Shown here: in pieces, positions 1 through 10,405 of the stretch
How the letters are laid out: every line of letters begins with the position of its first letter
Numbering within the stretch: the stretch's first letter is position 1
NCBI GenBank assembly: GCA_029834535.1
Contig: JAQMWT010000634.1
Location: 1 to 64,000 of the forward strand
DNA length: 64,000 nt
Source of the DNA: Chrysophaeum taylorii
Taxonomy: Eukaryota > Sar > Pelagophyceae > Pelagomonadales > Pelagomonadaceae
Direction of reading: 5' to 3'
Program-made: the position numbers and the translations under genes
Notes under the pieces: model-generated
Seen by the model: only the letters and a program-made list of their open reading frames with translations
The model's database searches: none
What the model was told of the DNA's origin: nothing

Positions 1-1330
1 TCCCGCGTGGTTCTTTTGATTGAAGTCGATAGAGTTGGCGTAGGCGGGCGCGACCGTGGACGGAACTGTGCCGCCATTGCGCACCGTTTCGACCACGTGC
101 AGATGTCTGGCAATGGTTGCGGTGTGAGGAGGAACTTGTCTCGGGCTTGAGTCCATCCGGAGCGATGACAACGACGCTGCCGTCGGCGTTCTGCACGGTG
201 AGCGACGTGCCGGGGGTCGCCCCTTTCGGGACTTCCACCTCCATTATGCTGCTACTACTACTCCCGTTCACCTTAAGTGGCGGATTTTGGGCTACTCTAC
301 ATATATATAGTACATAGACACAAAGCTCAAAACCAATTCAGACATTCACGGGTAGTAAGTAGGAAACACAAGTGCAGGCCAGTAAGTTCGCCAGTAAGTT
401 CACCCTGGTCCCAATCTCTAACGAGTAAAAGTTCACCTGGTCCCAGTAAGTTCACCTAGTCCCAATCTCTAACCCCAGTAAGTTCGGCGTAAGCCCACTC
501 GTGCTCACATCCACTCACCCCACTCTCCTTCGAGAGCTCGTCGCTCTCACCTCCGCCAATCTAAACTGCTGATCGTACACGCCGCTAGCCTTTGCGTTCA
601 CTCTAAATCCCAGTAAGTTCACGTGGTCCCAGTGAGTTCACCTGGTCACTAAGTTCACCCAGTCCCAATCTCAAACCCCAGTAAGTTCACCTGGTCCCAG
701 TAAGTTCAACTACAGTGCGCGTGTAGCGCCGGGAGGGCTTATCGGTATTGCGCAGCGGTGGGGGTAGGGTGGAGTCGTCGACTCAGAAGAGGATATCCTC
801 GGGGTTGCCGATCGACAGAGAGCCACGTAGAGCTGGACGTGGCTGAAGACGGGCTTCGCCAAGGGACGCCGACCTCGCGGGGCGTCTGGCCCTGGCTCTT
901 GGTGATCGTTTGGCGTCGGCGGGCCTTACGGGATACAGGTTGGAGGAGCCTCGGTGACAACGACACGATCGATCATGTATCTGGTACCGTTGCAGTGGCC
1001 GTGCGACGGGTCGAGGTTGCGAACTTTAAGCTCGCGATCAAAGTCAGCATGCCGTTGGTTGTCAGGGAGTTCAAAACTCGACTCTAAAGAGCGAGGCGTC
1101 GTCTTCCGACCCAACCTAGTCGGTCGAAAGAACTCCGACGCCTCGTCTCCGGGAAAAAGGCCGCGGTCATGCGCGCGTTGTCAGCATCGACAACATCGTT
1201 TCGACGGGCGTGAGAATGGCGCGCTGAAAGAGCCCGCGGGTCGTGGAAATAGTCTGCGAGGTCGCCGTAGACGGCTTGGAGGATCAATGTGTGGCTCGCG
1301 GGCCCACATGATCCTTACCCTAAATCGAGG

Positions 1331-1366
<36 letters not shown>

Positions 1367-1435
1367 TCTGTCGATTAGTAGTTAGGAAGCCACCACGTCG
1401 AAAGATTAGGATGTAACCAAAAAAATCAACGTCTT
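1..1435. other. Non-coding left end with a CAGA microsatellite
   Basis: Apart from the AGTAAGTTCACC repeats, I see no credible gene here. The open frames at 750-1390 overlap on both strands, lack recognisable motifs and look like GC-driven chance frames. A (CAGA)n microsatellite of about 35 bases lies at 1331-1365. Confidence 0.5.
340..715. repeat. Dispersed short repeat, core CCAGTAAGTTCACCTGGTC
   Basis: About ten imperfect copies of a roughly 19-base unit with core CCAGTAAGTTCACCTGGTC lie in two clusters, near 370-490 and 605-715. Short spacers containing 'CCCAATCTCTAAC' separate them. No reading frame crosses the clusters. Each copy contains CAG|GTAAGT-like letters that resemble a 5' splice site, but nothing shows that this matters. 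The function is unknown. Confidence 0.8.
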
Positions 1436-1500
1436 TTGCGTCCCTCCTCACCCGACCCCCGTATCGAGGTTTTAACAAATCCTAACCACCACGCATTGCG

Positions 1501-3142
1501 ATGCGCAAGGGTGGCACGATCAAGGGCGCCGGCGCTGACGATCAGGCCGCGGCAGGCGTTGGGAGAGGGGACGGTCTCCCGAAGCGGCGGCGCCCCCGCC
1601 GAGACGCCGGCCGCATCGCAATGCGTGGAGGAGTACGACGTGGAGAACGAGGTGGTGTCGCTCCGCGGACGTGTCGCGGCGCTCGAGGCGGAGAATGAGC
1701 GGCTGCGGCAGACGGCGACGGGGAGCCGGCGGCGGAGGAATCTGCGTGTGGAGCTGGAGGAAGCTCGACGGCGGGTCGCGGCGGCCGAGGAGGAGAACTT
1801 TGATTGGCAGGCGCAGCTGGCGACGAACGAGGCGGAAAAGACTTACGAGATCGAACGCGGGCTCGAGACTCTGCGCGCCGAGCTGCGGTTCAAGACCGAG
1901 GAGCTCGCGACGGCGCAGCAGTCCGTGGCGCGGCTGCGCGGCAGGGGTCGCTCGTCGGCGGGGGGCGACGGCGGAGGACCGCGGGCGCGCGGCGGCGCGC
2001 GCGGTTCTGGAGGTCGCGTTCCGGGGCGACGCGCCCCCGTCGGCGCAGAATGCCGTCGCCGCCCTCGGGGAAAGCGTTGACGCCCGCGCGCGTCCGCGAA
2101 GCCGCGACGACGGCGCTGTTTTCCTGTCGCCGACGACGCGTGCGACCTGGCCGAAGATCTCGTCGCGGCGCTCCTGCCGTTGCGATGGGCGACCAACGAC
2201 GAGCCCGTGGCCGCGAGAGTGTTCGAGCAAGCGAAACGCAAAATCGCCAGGCACAAGTGGCAGCACCTCAAGGTCGCGGCGGCGCTGGCGCGCGAGGTCC
2301 CGGCGGACGCGATAGCGCCGCTCCTCGTCGCCAAGCTCGATCCCGACTCCCCCGAGACGAGCGTTTGCGTCGAAATTCTTGTGTATCAGGCCTCCGAACC
2401 CCTCCTCGAGTGCGCGCTCGACCTCCTCAGGGTGGCGATCCAGAGCCTCGACGTCGTCGAGACGGATTTGTTTCCGGAAGTCGCCAAGGCCGTCGCCGCC
2501 GCTGCCAAGCGCGAACGCTCGTGCCGCCGCGCGCGACGCGTCGTCGAGACGGCCATCGAGCTCGCGTCGACCCTCGCCATTCGCGACCACGACCTCGCCT
2601 TACGCGTCGTCGCGGGAAAGCCTGCGCGCGCCTTCCTCGAGTACGCCAACGATGCTCTCGACGACGACGACGACGACGACGACGTCAATAACGGAGGCTC
2701 CGAGGCCGCCGCCTCGGTCCTCCACCTCTTCGCACACCTCGTCTTCTACTCTTCCCACAACCACCCCCTCGCTTACCTCATCCTTGGGCACGATGACAAC
2801 CGCGACGACGCCGGGATCGTCCTCGCGAGACACGAGCTCAACGCCCTCTGCGACCGCCTCAAGTACCTCAGACAACAACACCGAGACGACCCGAAACGCC
2901 GCTTCTTCGCCCTCGACCGCGACCTTGACACCCTTCACCTCCATCTCGCCCGCATTAACAATAACACCTCGACACACACCACACCACCACCCGCTGATCG
3001 TCGTCGCCGGGTCTCTTTTTGCGCACAAGCGCGTGTGTCCTCCGTCGTCTCAGACGGGAGGTGTGACGACGACGGGGCGTCGTCCTGCATTGTTTTTTGC
3101 CGTCGTCGTTGTTCTTGCTGCTGCTGCTGCTGCTGCCGCTGA
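1501..3142 (+). CDS. ATRIP-like checkpoint protein (tentative, frame-broken model)
   Basis: In one frame a charged coiled coil is readable from about 1620 to 1940. Its end, with the pattern E-K-T-Y-E-I-E-R-x3-L-x2-L-R-A-E-L-R-F-K-T-E-E-L, resembles the coiled coil of ATRIP, the partner that brings ATR kinase to RPA-coated single-stranded DNA. From about 2115 the same frame gives a mostly helical region to about 2940, ending in low-complexity sequence with a poly-Cys run. Between 1950 and 2115 the likely coding frame shifts at least twice, beside a run of six G, so small introns, indels or decay are involved. No ATG is in frame with the coil. The ATG at 1501 is in another frame and would need a short intron. 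The 3' end overlaps the convergent gene at 2935-3549. Family assignment rests on the coil alone; a generic coiled-coil protein is the alternative. Confidence 0.4.
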
Positions 3143-3549
3143 AGGCGCAGAGACGCGGCTCCCTTCTGCGGCCGTGGCGCCTTGATTTTGTCTACAACGA
3201 GCGTGGGCCAGAGCAGCTTGAGAAAGTGGGCGTGGGGATCGTCGTCAAAAGTCCCCGGAGTTCGCGGATTGAGGAGGGTCTTTACTCCGCCGGCGGCGGC
3301 GGCGCCTCGGCGTCGCGTCGGCGACTTGCTTGCGCCTGGTGTCGTGGGCGTGCGGCAGGCCGTGGAAGAGCGACGAGCCGCGCACGTCGTGGGCGAGCAC
3401 CCGCAGACGGCAGCCAGCCGCCGCCGCGGGGGCGTCTTGGGTTTGATGGCCTCGTTCAAGCCGAAGAAAGACTCGAGCTTGTCGCTGAGGCGCCGAATGA
3501 CCGCTTGCGTTTTGGGGAGAGAAACGCTCTGGGCTGCCCTCGCAACCAT
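2935..3549 (-). CDS. Unknown protein with Gln-rich tail
   Basis: An ATG at 3549 opens a frame of about 204 residues. The N-terminal part (about 40 residues, with L-S-D-K-L-E-S-F-F-G-L) and a later part (K-T-L-L-N-P-R-T-P-G-T-F-D-D-D) look protein-like. Between them, around 3300-3430, a second minus-strand frame reads better (R-V-L-A-H-D-V-R-G-S-S-L-F-H-G-L), so the true model may have a short intron or two indels. A CAG-type repeat at about 3115-3140 gives a run of seven Gln. The end overlaps the 3' end of the ATRIP-like gene on the other strand. I do not recognise the family. Confidence 0.3.
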   Translation of the reverse strand: MVARAAQSVSLPKTQAVIRRLSDKLESFFGLNEAIKPKTPPRRRLAAVCGCSPTTCAARRSSTACRTPTTPGASKSPTRRRGAAAAGGVKTLLNPRTPGTFDDDPHAHFLKLLWPTLVVDKIKAPRPQKGAASLRLQRQQQQQQQEQRRRQKTMQDDAPSSSHLPSETTEDTRACAQKETRRRRSAGGGVVCVEVLLLMRARWR

Positions 3550-3614
3550 ATCCAGTTCCCGGCCTCGCAACCATATAATTCTGGGAGCTAGCTATGGTAA
3601 AGCAAAGAGACACC

Positions 3615-4354
3615 TAACTGTCGTCCTTTTCAAAGCGAACAAAGTACTATACTGTCATGTCGGCACAATGCGTTCTAAGCTGCACCTGCATTGAGGAAGC
3701 ACCAACCGGTTCTGTTTGAATCTTTCATAAAAAGCTAGACCTCATCCGCAACGCGAATGCCAACATTTATCTCCAAGCACGCACGCACATGACGAGCGTG
3801 CACAAAACTTCGACGCATAACCACATTTTATTATTCTCGTTCTCCGCCAAATCAATACCGTTCCCTCTATGAATGCAAGGCAACTTGCCGAGTATGTGCT
3901 AAGATCGAAGGCAACGACAAAGACCACGCTCTAGACTGCAGAGGCAATCAACAGTGTCTTACTCCGCACTTATAGCCTTCTGCAGGAAACACTCAGGCGC
4001 CGGATTTGAATGATGCTGAACGGAATCCTCAAGGCCTCTCGGTACGTAGCGTGACGATACCGCTTTTCTGGCGGCTCTCTCAAGCATCTTGCTGCCGTGA
4101 TGATGCACAAGATAGCAGGTGGTGTGTTCGCCGACCTGGTGGAGGAAATGATGGCCAACGAGGCCTGTACATTTCAGTTGCAGTGGCCCATGTGCGCCGG
4201 AGTGCCAAGACCCCGCGCGTGGCTTGCCCTCGTCGGGCGAGTTTTCTCGGTAGAAGTAGTGAAATGAAAAGCCCTCGACACGCGTGTCGACCTCGTTGTG
4301 TTATGTATGTAGGGGCCGTTTTCGGCCACAAATTGTGCAATTGGAGGAGGGCAA
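3615..4354. other. No gene recognised
   Basis: AT-richer spacer between the Gln-rich gene and the broken glycosyltransferase-like gene. Small open frames exist on both strands but none shows a domain or consistent coding character. Confidence 0.4.
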
Positions 4355-5400
4355 ATGTTGGGCGTAGTTGTAACGCTCGTTTGTGGTAGCGTGTTCGCCT
4401 ACCACGAGGAGCAGAACGAGCTGATCGTGGCGCTGTGCGCGCACGTAGAGCACAAGGCCCCGCTGACCGCGTTTCTGATCGGGGGCCTGAGTCGGGGCTT
4501 CTCGCAGCGTTACTTGACTCTCAAGCGTACCGTTGACGACTGGGGCTCGCCGTCGGAAGTCTTCCTGATGCTCAAAACCTTCGACTACCCCCAGACCGGG
4601 CGTGGGGAACGTACGGCCAGGAAGACGCTGAGGCGCTTTCGCGCGCCGTCGCGGCGTTGCAGCCCGCGCGCGTCGAGCTCTTCTCGGACGAGAATCCGCT
4701 TAAGGCCGCGCCATTTCGCGACTGGGCCAGTCGATGCTTCAAGGGCTGGCCCCACTGGAAAGTCTACAACAGCCGCATGGTCGGGGTCCACGGCTACTGG
4801 GACACGATGATCCGCCTCGTTATCGCGATGCGGGCGCGCGAGGCAGAGAGGTCGCGAGTTCGAACGGGTTTTCTTCGCCCGGCGGACCTCGAGTACGTTG
4901 CGACGCCTGGGCCGTGGTGCGGCTACGACAACCGGGCCTTTCATTCGCGCGGGAGCGACTGCGATGTGCAGTTTCCTTGGGGGCGGCTAACGACAATTGC
5001 CACAAGCACTCGGGCATCGACTTCTGGTGGCTCGGGCCTCGCGAATACGCGGATGTCGTGAAGAAAGTAGCTGACCGCGTCCTCAACTGCAAGGTCGAGA
5101 TCACCAACAACGAACGCGGCTACCACACTCACGTGTGGCCCGAAGCGACGAAACGGCACATTCGAATCTTTGCCGACCAGTCGGCCTTCGCGGGTCTCGC
5201 CGTCGTCGAGCGCCCCTCGACGCCGCTCCACGGCGCCCAGGGCATCGGAGCCATGAGCTTCTTCGCTGGACGCGCGGGCATTTCGCTCCACAAGCTCATC
5301 TACAACGACACTCGTCCGGACTGCTCGGTCTTCGTCACCGCGTGTCGCGAGCGGGCAAGCGGTTGCCCCTCGCACTGCAGGCTTCGTCGTTCTGTAATCC
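4355..5400 (+). pseudogene. Broken secreted glycosyltransferase-like gene
   Basis: The ATG at 4355 starts a signal-peptide-like segment (M-L-G-V-V-V-T-L-V-C-G-S-V-F-A), then F-L-I-G-G-L-S-R-G-F and V-F-L-M-L-K-T, a pattern seen in algal and bacterial polysaccharide glycosyltransferases of uncertain family. Coding character continues in a second frame from about 4603 to 4965 (W-P-H-W-K-V-Y-N-S-R-M-V-G-V-H-G-Y-W) and a third from 5007 to about 5400 (H-S-G-I-D-F-W-W-L-G-P-R-E-Y). The second change fits a 41-nt intron at 4966-5006 (GTGCAG..CACAAG, with CTAAC branch-like sequence). The first change, near 4600 at a GGGG run, fits no sensible intron. Around 4856-4890 another frame reads better for about ten codons. 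Together this suggests a decayed gene rather than one spliced gene. The C-terminus is undefined. Confidence 0.45.
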
Positions 5401-5409
5401 AGCCCCATA

Positions 5410-8061
5410 ATCGAAGCGAGACAGCGGCTTCGAGGCAAAACGCAACGGTCCATGATATTTGCGAGTCTCAGAGCGCAAAGAATGTCTGCTGCACACACCA
5501 CCGCCGTCATTGCCCCGAGAGGTGCGAAGGGTACGCCAATGCCTCCGCTGCCTATTGTGGGCGCCACTCCGTACGAATTTGATATCATCTCTTTGAGTAT
5601 CGGTTTTTTCGGTCGTATTGTTTTCCTGTGGACTTCATCGGGCGAGGACGCGTCTGTAGGGAGCCTGCCCGTGGCGTCTCTTGCGCGGCGTTCGAACATA
5701 TGGTGTGTCGCACCTTTGCAGTCTGGTAAGTGCGAGCAAGTGAAACCCATTGATCATCGCAGAAACTCGCCAACACTTTTCATAATATCACGAGATGCGC
5801 TGTGCTGATCTTGTTGCCGTCGAACGAGAGGTGGCGTGCACGAGAAAGTATGTTGCCCGACATAGAGCGCGTCTCCGCTCGCGTCGCGCCTCGTTTATGT
5901 CTTCGATGCATTTACCCATTTTCCCACACTGCCTGTGTGTCCAAGTAGAGCGGGCGTCCAAACAAACATGCGACGTGCGAGCGATTGCCGATAAGAGAAG
6001 GAGGTCCCAGTCAAATTTCCCATTCAGACCTCTGTGGGACGCACGAGATCGTGTCGAAATTAATACGTCTCGGGCAGCTTCATGCGATGGGTCTCGCACC
6101 ACATCCCAGAGCTCTCTCGTACTTCCGGGTCCAACACCGGATTGCACCCCTACAAAACCATCGCGCAAGCGGCGGCGTACCGTTCGACGGCTAATCGCAA
6201 TCTTTCATCGTGAAACACGACCTGTGACGCCGAAATCAGACCATGCCATTTTCGACACCGCCAGCGACTTTTTCTCTGATCTGGCGGCCGGGGCTCAACA
6301 TCGTCACTCTTGCGAGCCATACGAATCATTGATGTCCTTCGTTTGTTTGCTCCTTCATCTCCAGCAGCGGGCGGGGATCGCCCGAGGTCGAATGCGTCGA
6401 TTGGACAGGGCGTCGACGTCGCCCGCTTATCTGACAACGAATATTAGACAAGGGGTCTGGGAATGAAGTGTCGGATTTGGAGGCAAAGAAGCCCGCTGCA
6501 ACGTGGTTTTTTCTTGGGTTGTCGTGCTCCGAGACAGACAGCTACGATAATGACCACCGCCGAGACGGATTCAGCAGCTCAAACACGCGAGGTACTGTGC
6601 CGCAGCTGGCAAAAAGATCTACTCTAGCAAGTTGGAAAACGACAAAAAAAAATAATGTCGCGGCTGAAGCCGAGAAGCCCGAAGGTTCCATTTTTTGTTG
6701 AGGTTAGTAAGAACATGAAGGCGCAGCTTTTATTCGTGTGCTCGACAGACGACTGCGGTAGCGCACGGGAATGGAAGGAGATATCGTGCACCATGGAACG
6801 TTTTGCGCATCAAAGGCGCCACAAAATTTAATAGCTACGGATCCGTCGTACACTTTGCCGCCATTCTGAAACGCGCGATTTTTCGAAGCGTCGATACACA
6901 TCAAGGTGACTGACACACGGAAACTTAGAGCGACATCAAGACACGCTTCTTGTCAACGCGCGACGGCGAGCAGAAGAACCGGTCTCAGGTTTTATGGTGT
7001 ACTCCAAGCCAGCCTGGGAACGCAACTACCCGTGGCCATTAGATTTCACTCTCGTCAGACCAAGTCGGCATGGTGGCCAGCTGCACTGTTACGAGTAAAT
7101 GCTTATTTCGCTAAGTTGCCATCTCTTGATACAAGCGTGCGGTGTCCTAACCCGGAGTCCGTTCTCAAAGGCTCGGCTCATTGCCGCTTAATTAATGGGA
7201 TCTGCGCTTGGGCGACGGCTCGGATCGCAAGTACGTCTACGGCACGGTTCTCCACAGAGAGTGGTTGAGGGCAGTCTGGAGGAAGTTCCACGACGAGCTG
7301 CGCTGTGGATGGGAACTGTGTTGGACTATCCGTGCTTGGGCTGAGCTGAGCCAAATCAGGCCCTTGGAATTTGTCGGCAGCAGGGCGCTTGCCGCTTGAT
7401 TACGACGACTCGCAGTGCAGGAAGCGAGGCGCAAGTAGCCCGCTTCCCGGATGCTATAATCTTGATTAACTTGGCGGTTCCTCTTGGGGAATTCGGGGAG
7501 CGAAGTCCTTTAAGAAATAATTTAACTTGATTTCGTGCTTGAAAATCTTGATTAAAAAACTGGGGTTTCGGAAGCTACGTTTCAACCCCGATAATTTATT
7601 TCAGCCCTGATGTCGTCGGAAAGCTTCTCGCGTATGACCCCAGCAGCCCTCATCATACCGGCTGCAGAGTCCGAGGATTAATCCTCGCCGATAAAAAAGG
7701 TACTATCATATGGACGAGATTGATCGTTTCACTAGGTAACTTACTAGAGGCCAGCCTAGTGCATAGGTCGTAGGCACGTGTCATTCATCGTATGTGACTT
7801 AATTTGTTCCGATGTGACTCGAAAGTGGTCGCAGTTCCTTTTTTTTCCCTACTACGACGTTCGAAGGTGCTTCTAGCTTCTCTCACCTAAAAAGAACAGC
7901 CTTAGTTTCATTCCCAATTACCCCGTTCACCCCCGCCATTGCCGCCGTAGAGAGAGCCGCATGATGTGACAGGGATTATGTGCGACCCGGCAAGAGTGAA
8001 AAAGCAATTACTAGACGTAGCGCGGCAGCGGTGCCGGGACTTTGCTGGCTGTTTCTTTTTG

Positions 8062-8096
<35 letters not shown>

Positions 8097-8100
8097 TGTG
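5410..8100. other. 2.7 kb without a recognisable gene
   Basis: Open frames up to about 220 codons occur on both strands (for example 5795-6466 plus) but show no conserved motif, signal peptide or coherent composition. A (GCGT)n microsatellite lies at about 8063-8098, just 3' of the antenna gene. I see no RNA gene here. Confidence 0.4.
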
Positions 8101-8102
8101 GT

Positions 8103-8778
8103 TTAGAAGGACGGGATCAAAGGCACGGAGCCCGGGATGAAGTGGGCGGCGGAGAGGGAGATGATGCCGATCATAGCCAGACGGCCGTTCTTGAGTTCCT
8201 TGAGCTGGAATTCGGGGTCGTCCTTTTTGTTGTCGAGGTTCCACCCCAAGTCGCCGGGGGCGCGCTCCATTTTGCCTGCGAGGGGGGAGGGGTGAGAGGC
8301 GAGCTAGAAAAAACTCACCAATCCAAGCGCCTTCAGGGTAGAAGGTGGACTCGGCAAGCCAGATGGAGCAGAGGAGCTGCCACATGCCAAAGGGGTTGGT
8401 GGAGAAGGCCGAGCCGAGGGCCTCCATGGGATTGACGCCCGGCTGGTAGTACCAGCCGCCGAGCGAGCCGGAAAAGGTCCAGTATTGCTGGGCGACGGCG
8501 CCGACGAAGGCGAGCATCGCGACGCGGCAGTGCTTGAGTTCGGCCTCGCGGAGCCACTGGACAGAGGGCCAGACCCCAAAGTGCTCGGGGCTGTCCTTGA
8601 TGAGCTCGTGGATCGAGGCGAAGCCGAGGGGGTCCCAGGGCTCGTTCATGAGGTTAAACTCGATCGATGCACCCGGCAGGTCGTCGAGGGGGGCCGCGTT
8701 TAGGTGAGTCGAGGGCGTCGCCTTGGCCGGGGCCGTGAAGGCGCGCGCCACGGGCAAGAGAGCAAGCCAGGCGATCAT
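8103..8778 (-). CDS. Fucoxanthin chlorophyll a/c-binding (LHC-type) antenna protein
   Basis: Two exons, complement of 8319-8778 and 8103-8275, encode about 210 residues. The 43-nt intron (8276-8318) has GTGAGT and CGCAG ends, and splicing restores G-x-W-I-G-K-M-E-R-A-P-G-D-L-G. The start M-I-A-W-L-A-L-L-P-V-A-R-A-F gives a signal peptide with Phe at +1 of the predicted cleavage site, the bipartite signal of secondary red plastids. Helix 1 carries W-L-R-E-A-E-L-K-H-C-R-V-A-M-L and helix 3, in exon 2, carries L-K-E-L-K-N-G-R-L-A-M, the Glu/Arg chlorophyll-binding signatures. The product should sit in the thylakoid membrane as light-harvesting antenna. Only 42 bp separate its start codon from that of the divergent TRDMT1-type gene. 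Helix 1 has His-Cys where the family usually has His-Gly. Confidence 0.93.
8276..8318 (-). other. 43-nt intron of the antenna gene
   Basis: On the minus strand the intron starts GTGAGT and ends CCCCCCTCGCAG. Removing it joins two exons that each carry one half of the LHC fold in one frame, and it leaves the conserved G-K-M-x-R-A-P-G-D segment intact. Confidence 0.9.
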
Positions 8779-8820
8779 GACGATGACTGGATCGCGGCAC
8801 TTCAAGACGGGTAAGGATGA
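8779..8820. promoter_or_regulatory. 42-bp divergent intergenic region
   Basis: This is all the sequence between two opposite start codons (8778 minus, 8821 plus). Whatever core promoter and 5' UTR elements the two genes need must lie here or inside the neighbouring gene. No TATA-like box is visible. Confidence 0.45.
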
Positions 8821-9903
8821 ATGATACGGTGCGTCGAGTTCTACTCGGGGCTCGGGGGGTGGGCATACGCCGCGGCCCGTTGCGAGGGGCTGGAGATCGT
8901 CTTGAGCGTCGATGTGTCGACGACATGCAACGAGATCTACTTTCACAACTGGGGCCGGCGTCCCGCGCAGCGCCGGATCGAGACGATGGACGCTTCCGAG
9001 TTGCGGGGCTTTGACGTCTGGCTGTTGTCGCCGCCGTGTCAGCCCCACACGCGGCAGCGCGAGGACGGTCGCGTCGACGACCTCGACCCGCGGTCTTGGA
9101 GCCTCGCGCACCTCGCCGGGTTGATGGCCGTGGCGGCGCCGCGGCTCTTCGCGTGCCTCGAGAACGTCGTCGGCTTCGAGAAGTCGAGGAGTTGCGAAGC
9201 GTGGCACTCTGCGCTCCGGGCCGCGGGCTTCGCGGTGCACTGGTGGCACGCGACGCCGACGGACATGGGCACGCCAAACGACCGCCCGCGCTATTTCGAA
9301 TGCGCGGTGCGCGGTGGCCGAGACCCCGCGAAGCCCGGGCGGACCCTCGCGCCGAGACGGCCCGCGCGCCCGCTCGCGGACTTTCTCGAGGCGGGAAATG
9401 AGGGCCTGCGCGTGTCCGAGGCAACCCTCGCCAAGACCGCGGCCTGGTGCCTCGATGTCGTCGCCGCCGACTCGCCGCACCCCGCGTCCTGCTTCACGAA
9501 GTCGTACGGTCGTTACGTTCGCGGCACGGGAAGCGTCTTGTTGTGTCGCGGCGAGCACGCGGACCTCGAGCGGCTGCACCTCGCGCGCGACGATCCAGCG
9601 AAGCGGACGTTTCGCCCGCGGGAAGCCGAGTGGCCGCCGCTACGATACTTTTCTCCCCGAGAAATCGCCAACCTCCTTGGCTTTCCGCCCGCTGGAGGAA
9701 GGGCCCCGCGCCACTTCGAGTTCCCGAGCTCCATCTCGACGAGGGCTGCGTGGGCGACGCTCGGCAACTCGCTCCACATCCCGACGGCCGTTGCCGTCAT
9801 CCGATTCGGTCTCAGAGAAGGATTCCACGGCGACGACGACGATGATGTCGGGCACTCGAGGAGAAGTGAGGCTGGTGAGTCTGCTGGCGATGTTTCACGA
9901 TGA
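8821..9903 (+). CDS. TRDMT1: DNMT2/TRDMT1-type tRNA (cytosine-5) methyltransferase
   Basis: Single exon, 360 residues, ATG at 8821. DNMT2 methylates C5 of cytosine 38 in tRNA-Asp and some other tRNAs using S-adenosylmethionine. Visible motifs in order are E-F-Y-S-G-L-G-G-W-A (SAM-binding motif I, residues 6-15), P-P-C-Q with catalytic Cys at residue 73, E-N-V at 114-116, and the DNMT2-specific C-F-T with following K-S-Y-G-R-Y-V-R-G-T-G-S near 224. L-L-G-F-P at about 285 and L-G-N-S-L near 314 form motif X. Length fits the family (about 340-400). The C-terminal tail after about residue 335 is acidic and low complexity. The CFT motif makes DNMT2 far more likely than a DNA methyltransferase. Confidence 0.93.
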   Translation: MIRCVEFYSGLGGWAYAAARCEGLEIVLSVDVSTTCNEIYFHNWGRRPAQRRIETMDASELRGFDVWLLSPPCQPHTRQREDGRVDDLDPRSWSLAHLAGLMAVAAPRLFACLENVVGFEKSRSCEAWHSALRAAGFAVHWWHATPTDMGTPNDRPRYFECAVRGGRDPAKPGRTLAPRRPARPLADFLEAGNEGLRVSEATLAKTAAWCLDVVAADSPHPASCFTKSYGRYVRGTGSVLLCRGEHADLERLHLARDDPAKRTFRPREAEWPPLRYFSPREIANLLGFPPAGGRAPRHFEFPSSISTRAAWATLGNSLHIPTAVAVIRFGLREGFHGDDDDDVGHSRRSEAGESAGDVSR

Positions 9904-10405
9904 TAATGATGCTCTATCACATATCTAGTACTGGTACTATTACGTCCTAGGGTGGTTGGCGTCTACGTCGTGCGTGCCATGATATGACCGGGCCTGCGCG
10001 AGGAGAAGGAGGAGGTGGTGGTGGTGGAGACAAAGAAAGAGTCATGCTGCCGGATCGCGCGACAACGAGCCCCCTCCCCCCCGCACTGAGTGCCCGTGCT
10101 GCTGCTGCTGCTGCTGCAGTAGGGGGGAAGGCACTCGACGCATCATTGCAGGCGTGCTTTGGTAGAGAGGGTATGGTATCGTATCGAAGGATGGGAAGCA
10201 CGCGCGTAGGGTCATTCATTCATGCATCACTTTCGCCAGTGGTGGTGGTATGAAGGAAGGGGCCGAATAGCATTAAAAAAAAAAACTCCAGAGGCGCGGT
10301 GCGGTGCGGTGAGGTGGGGTGGGGTGGGGTGAGGTGAGGTGTGGGCTCGGTTCTTGGTCAGCTCGTGGTCCAAACAAACAAACAAGAGGAAAGAGATGCG
10401 GCGGC
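9904..10405. other. Low-complexity spacer between convergent genes
   Basis: The spacer holds a GGAGGTGGTGGTGGTGG tract near 10005, a short CTG run near 10100, an A run near 10275 and GGTGGGGT/GGTGAGGT repeats at 10295-10340. No gene is seen. It should contain the 3' ends of the convergent TRDMT1-type gene and the large minus-strand gene. Confidence 0.5.

Noticed and set aside
340-715. Possible CRISPR-like array
   Set aside because: Spacing is irregular, units are imperfect, no cas genes, and the genome is eukaryotic.
1520-2590. Long minus-strand open frame (356 codons) opposite the ATRIP-like gene
   Set aside because: Arg/Ala-rich with no motif; the plus strand has the coherent coiled coil and helical region. 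GC-rich shadow frame.
8654-9424. Minus-strand frame opposite the TRDMT1-type gene
   Set aside because: Ser/Arg-rich shadow of a clear methyltransferase on the plus strand.
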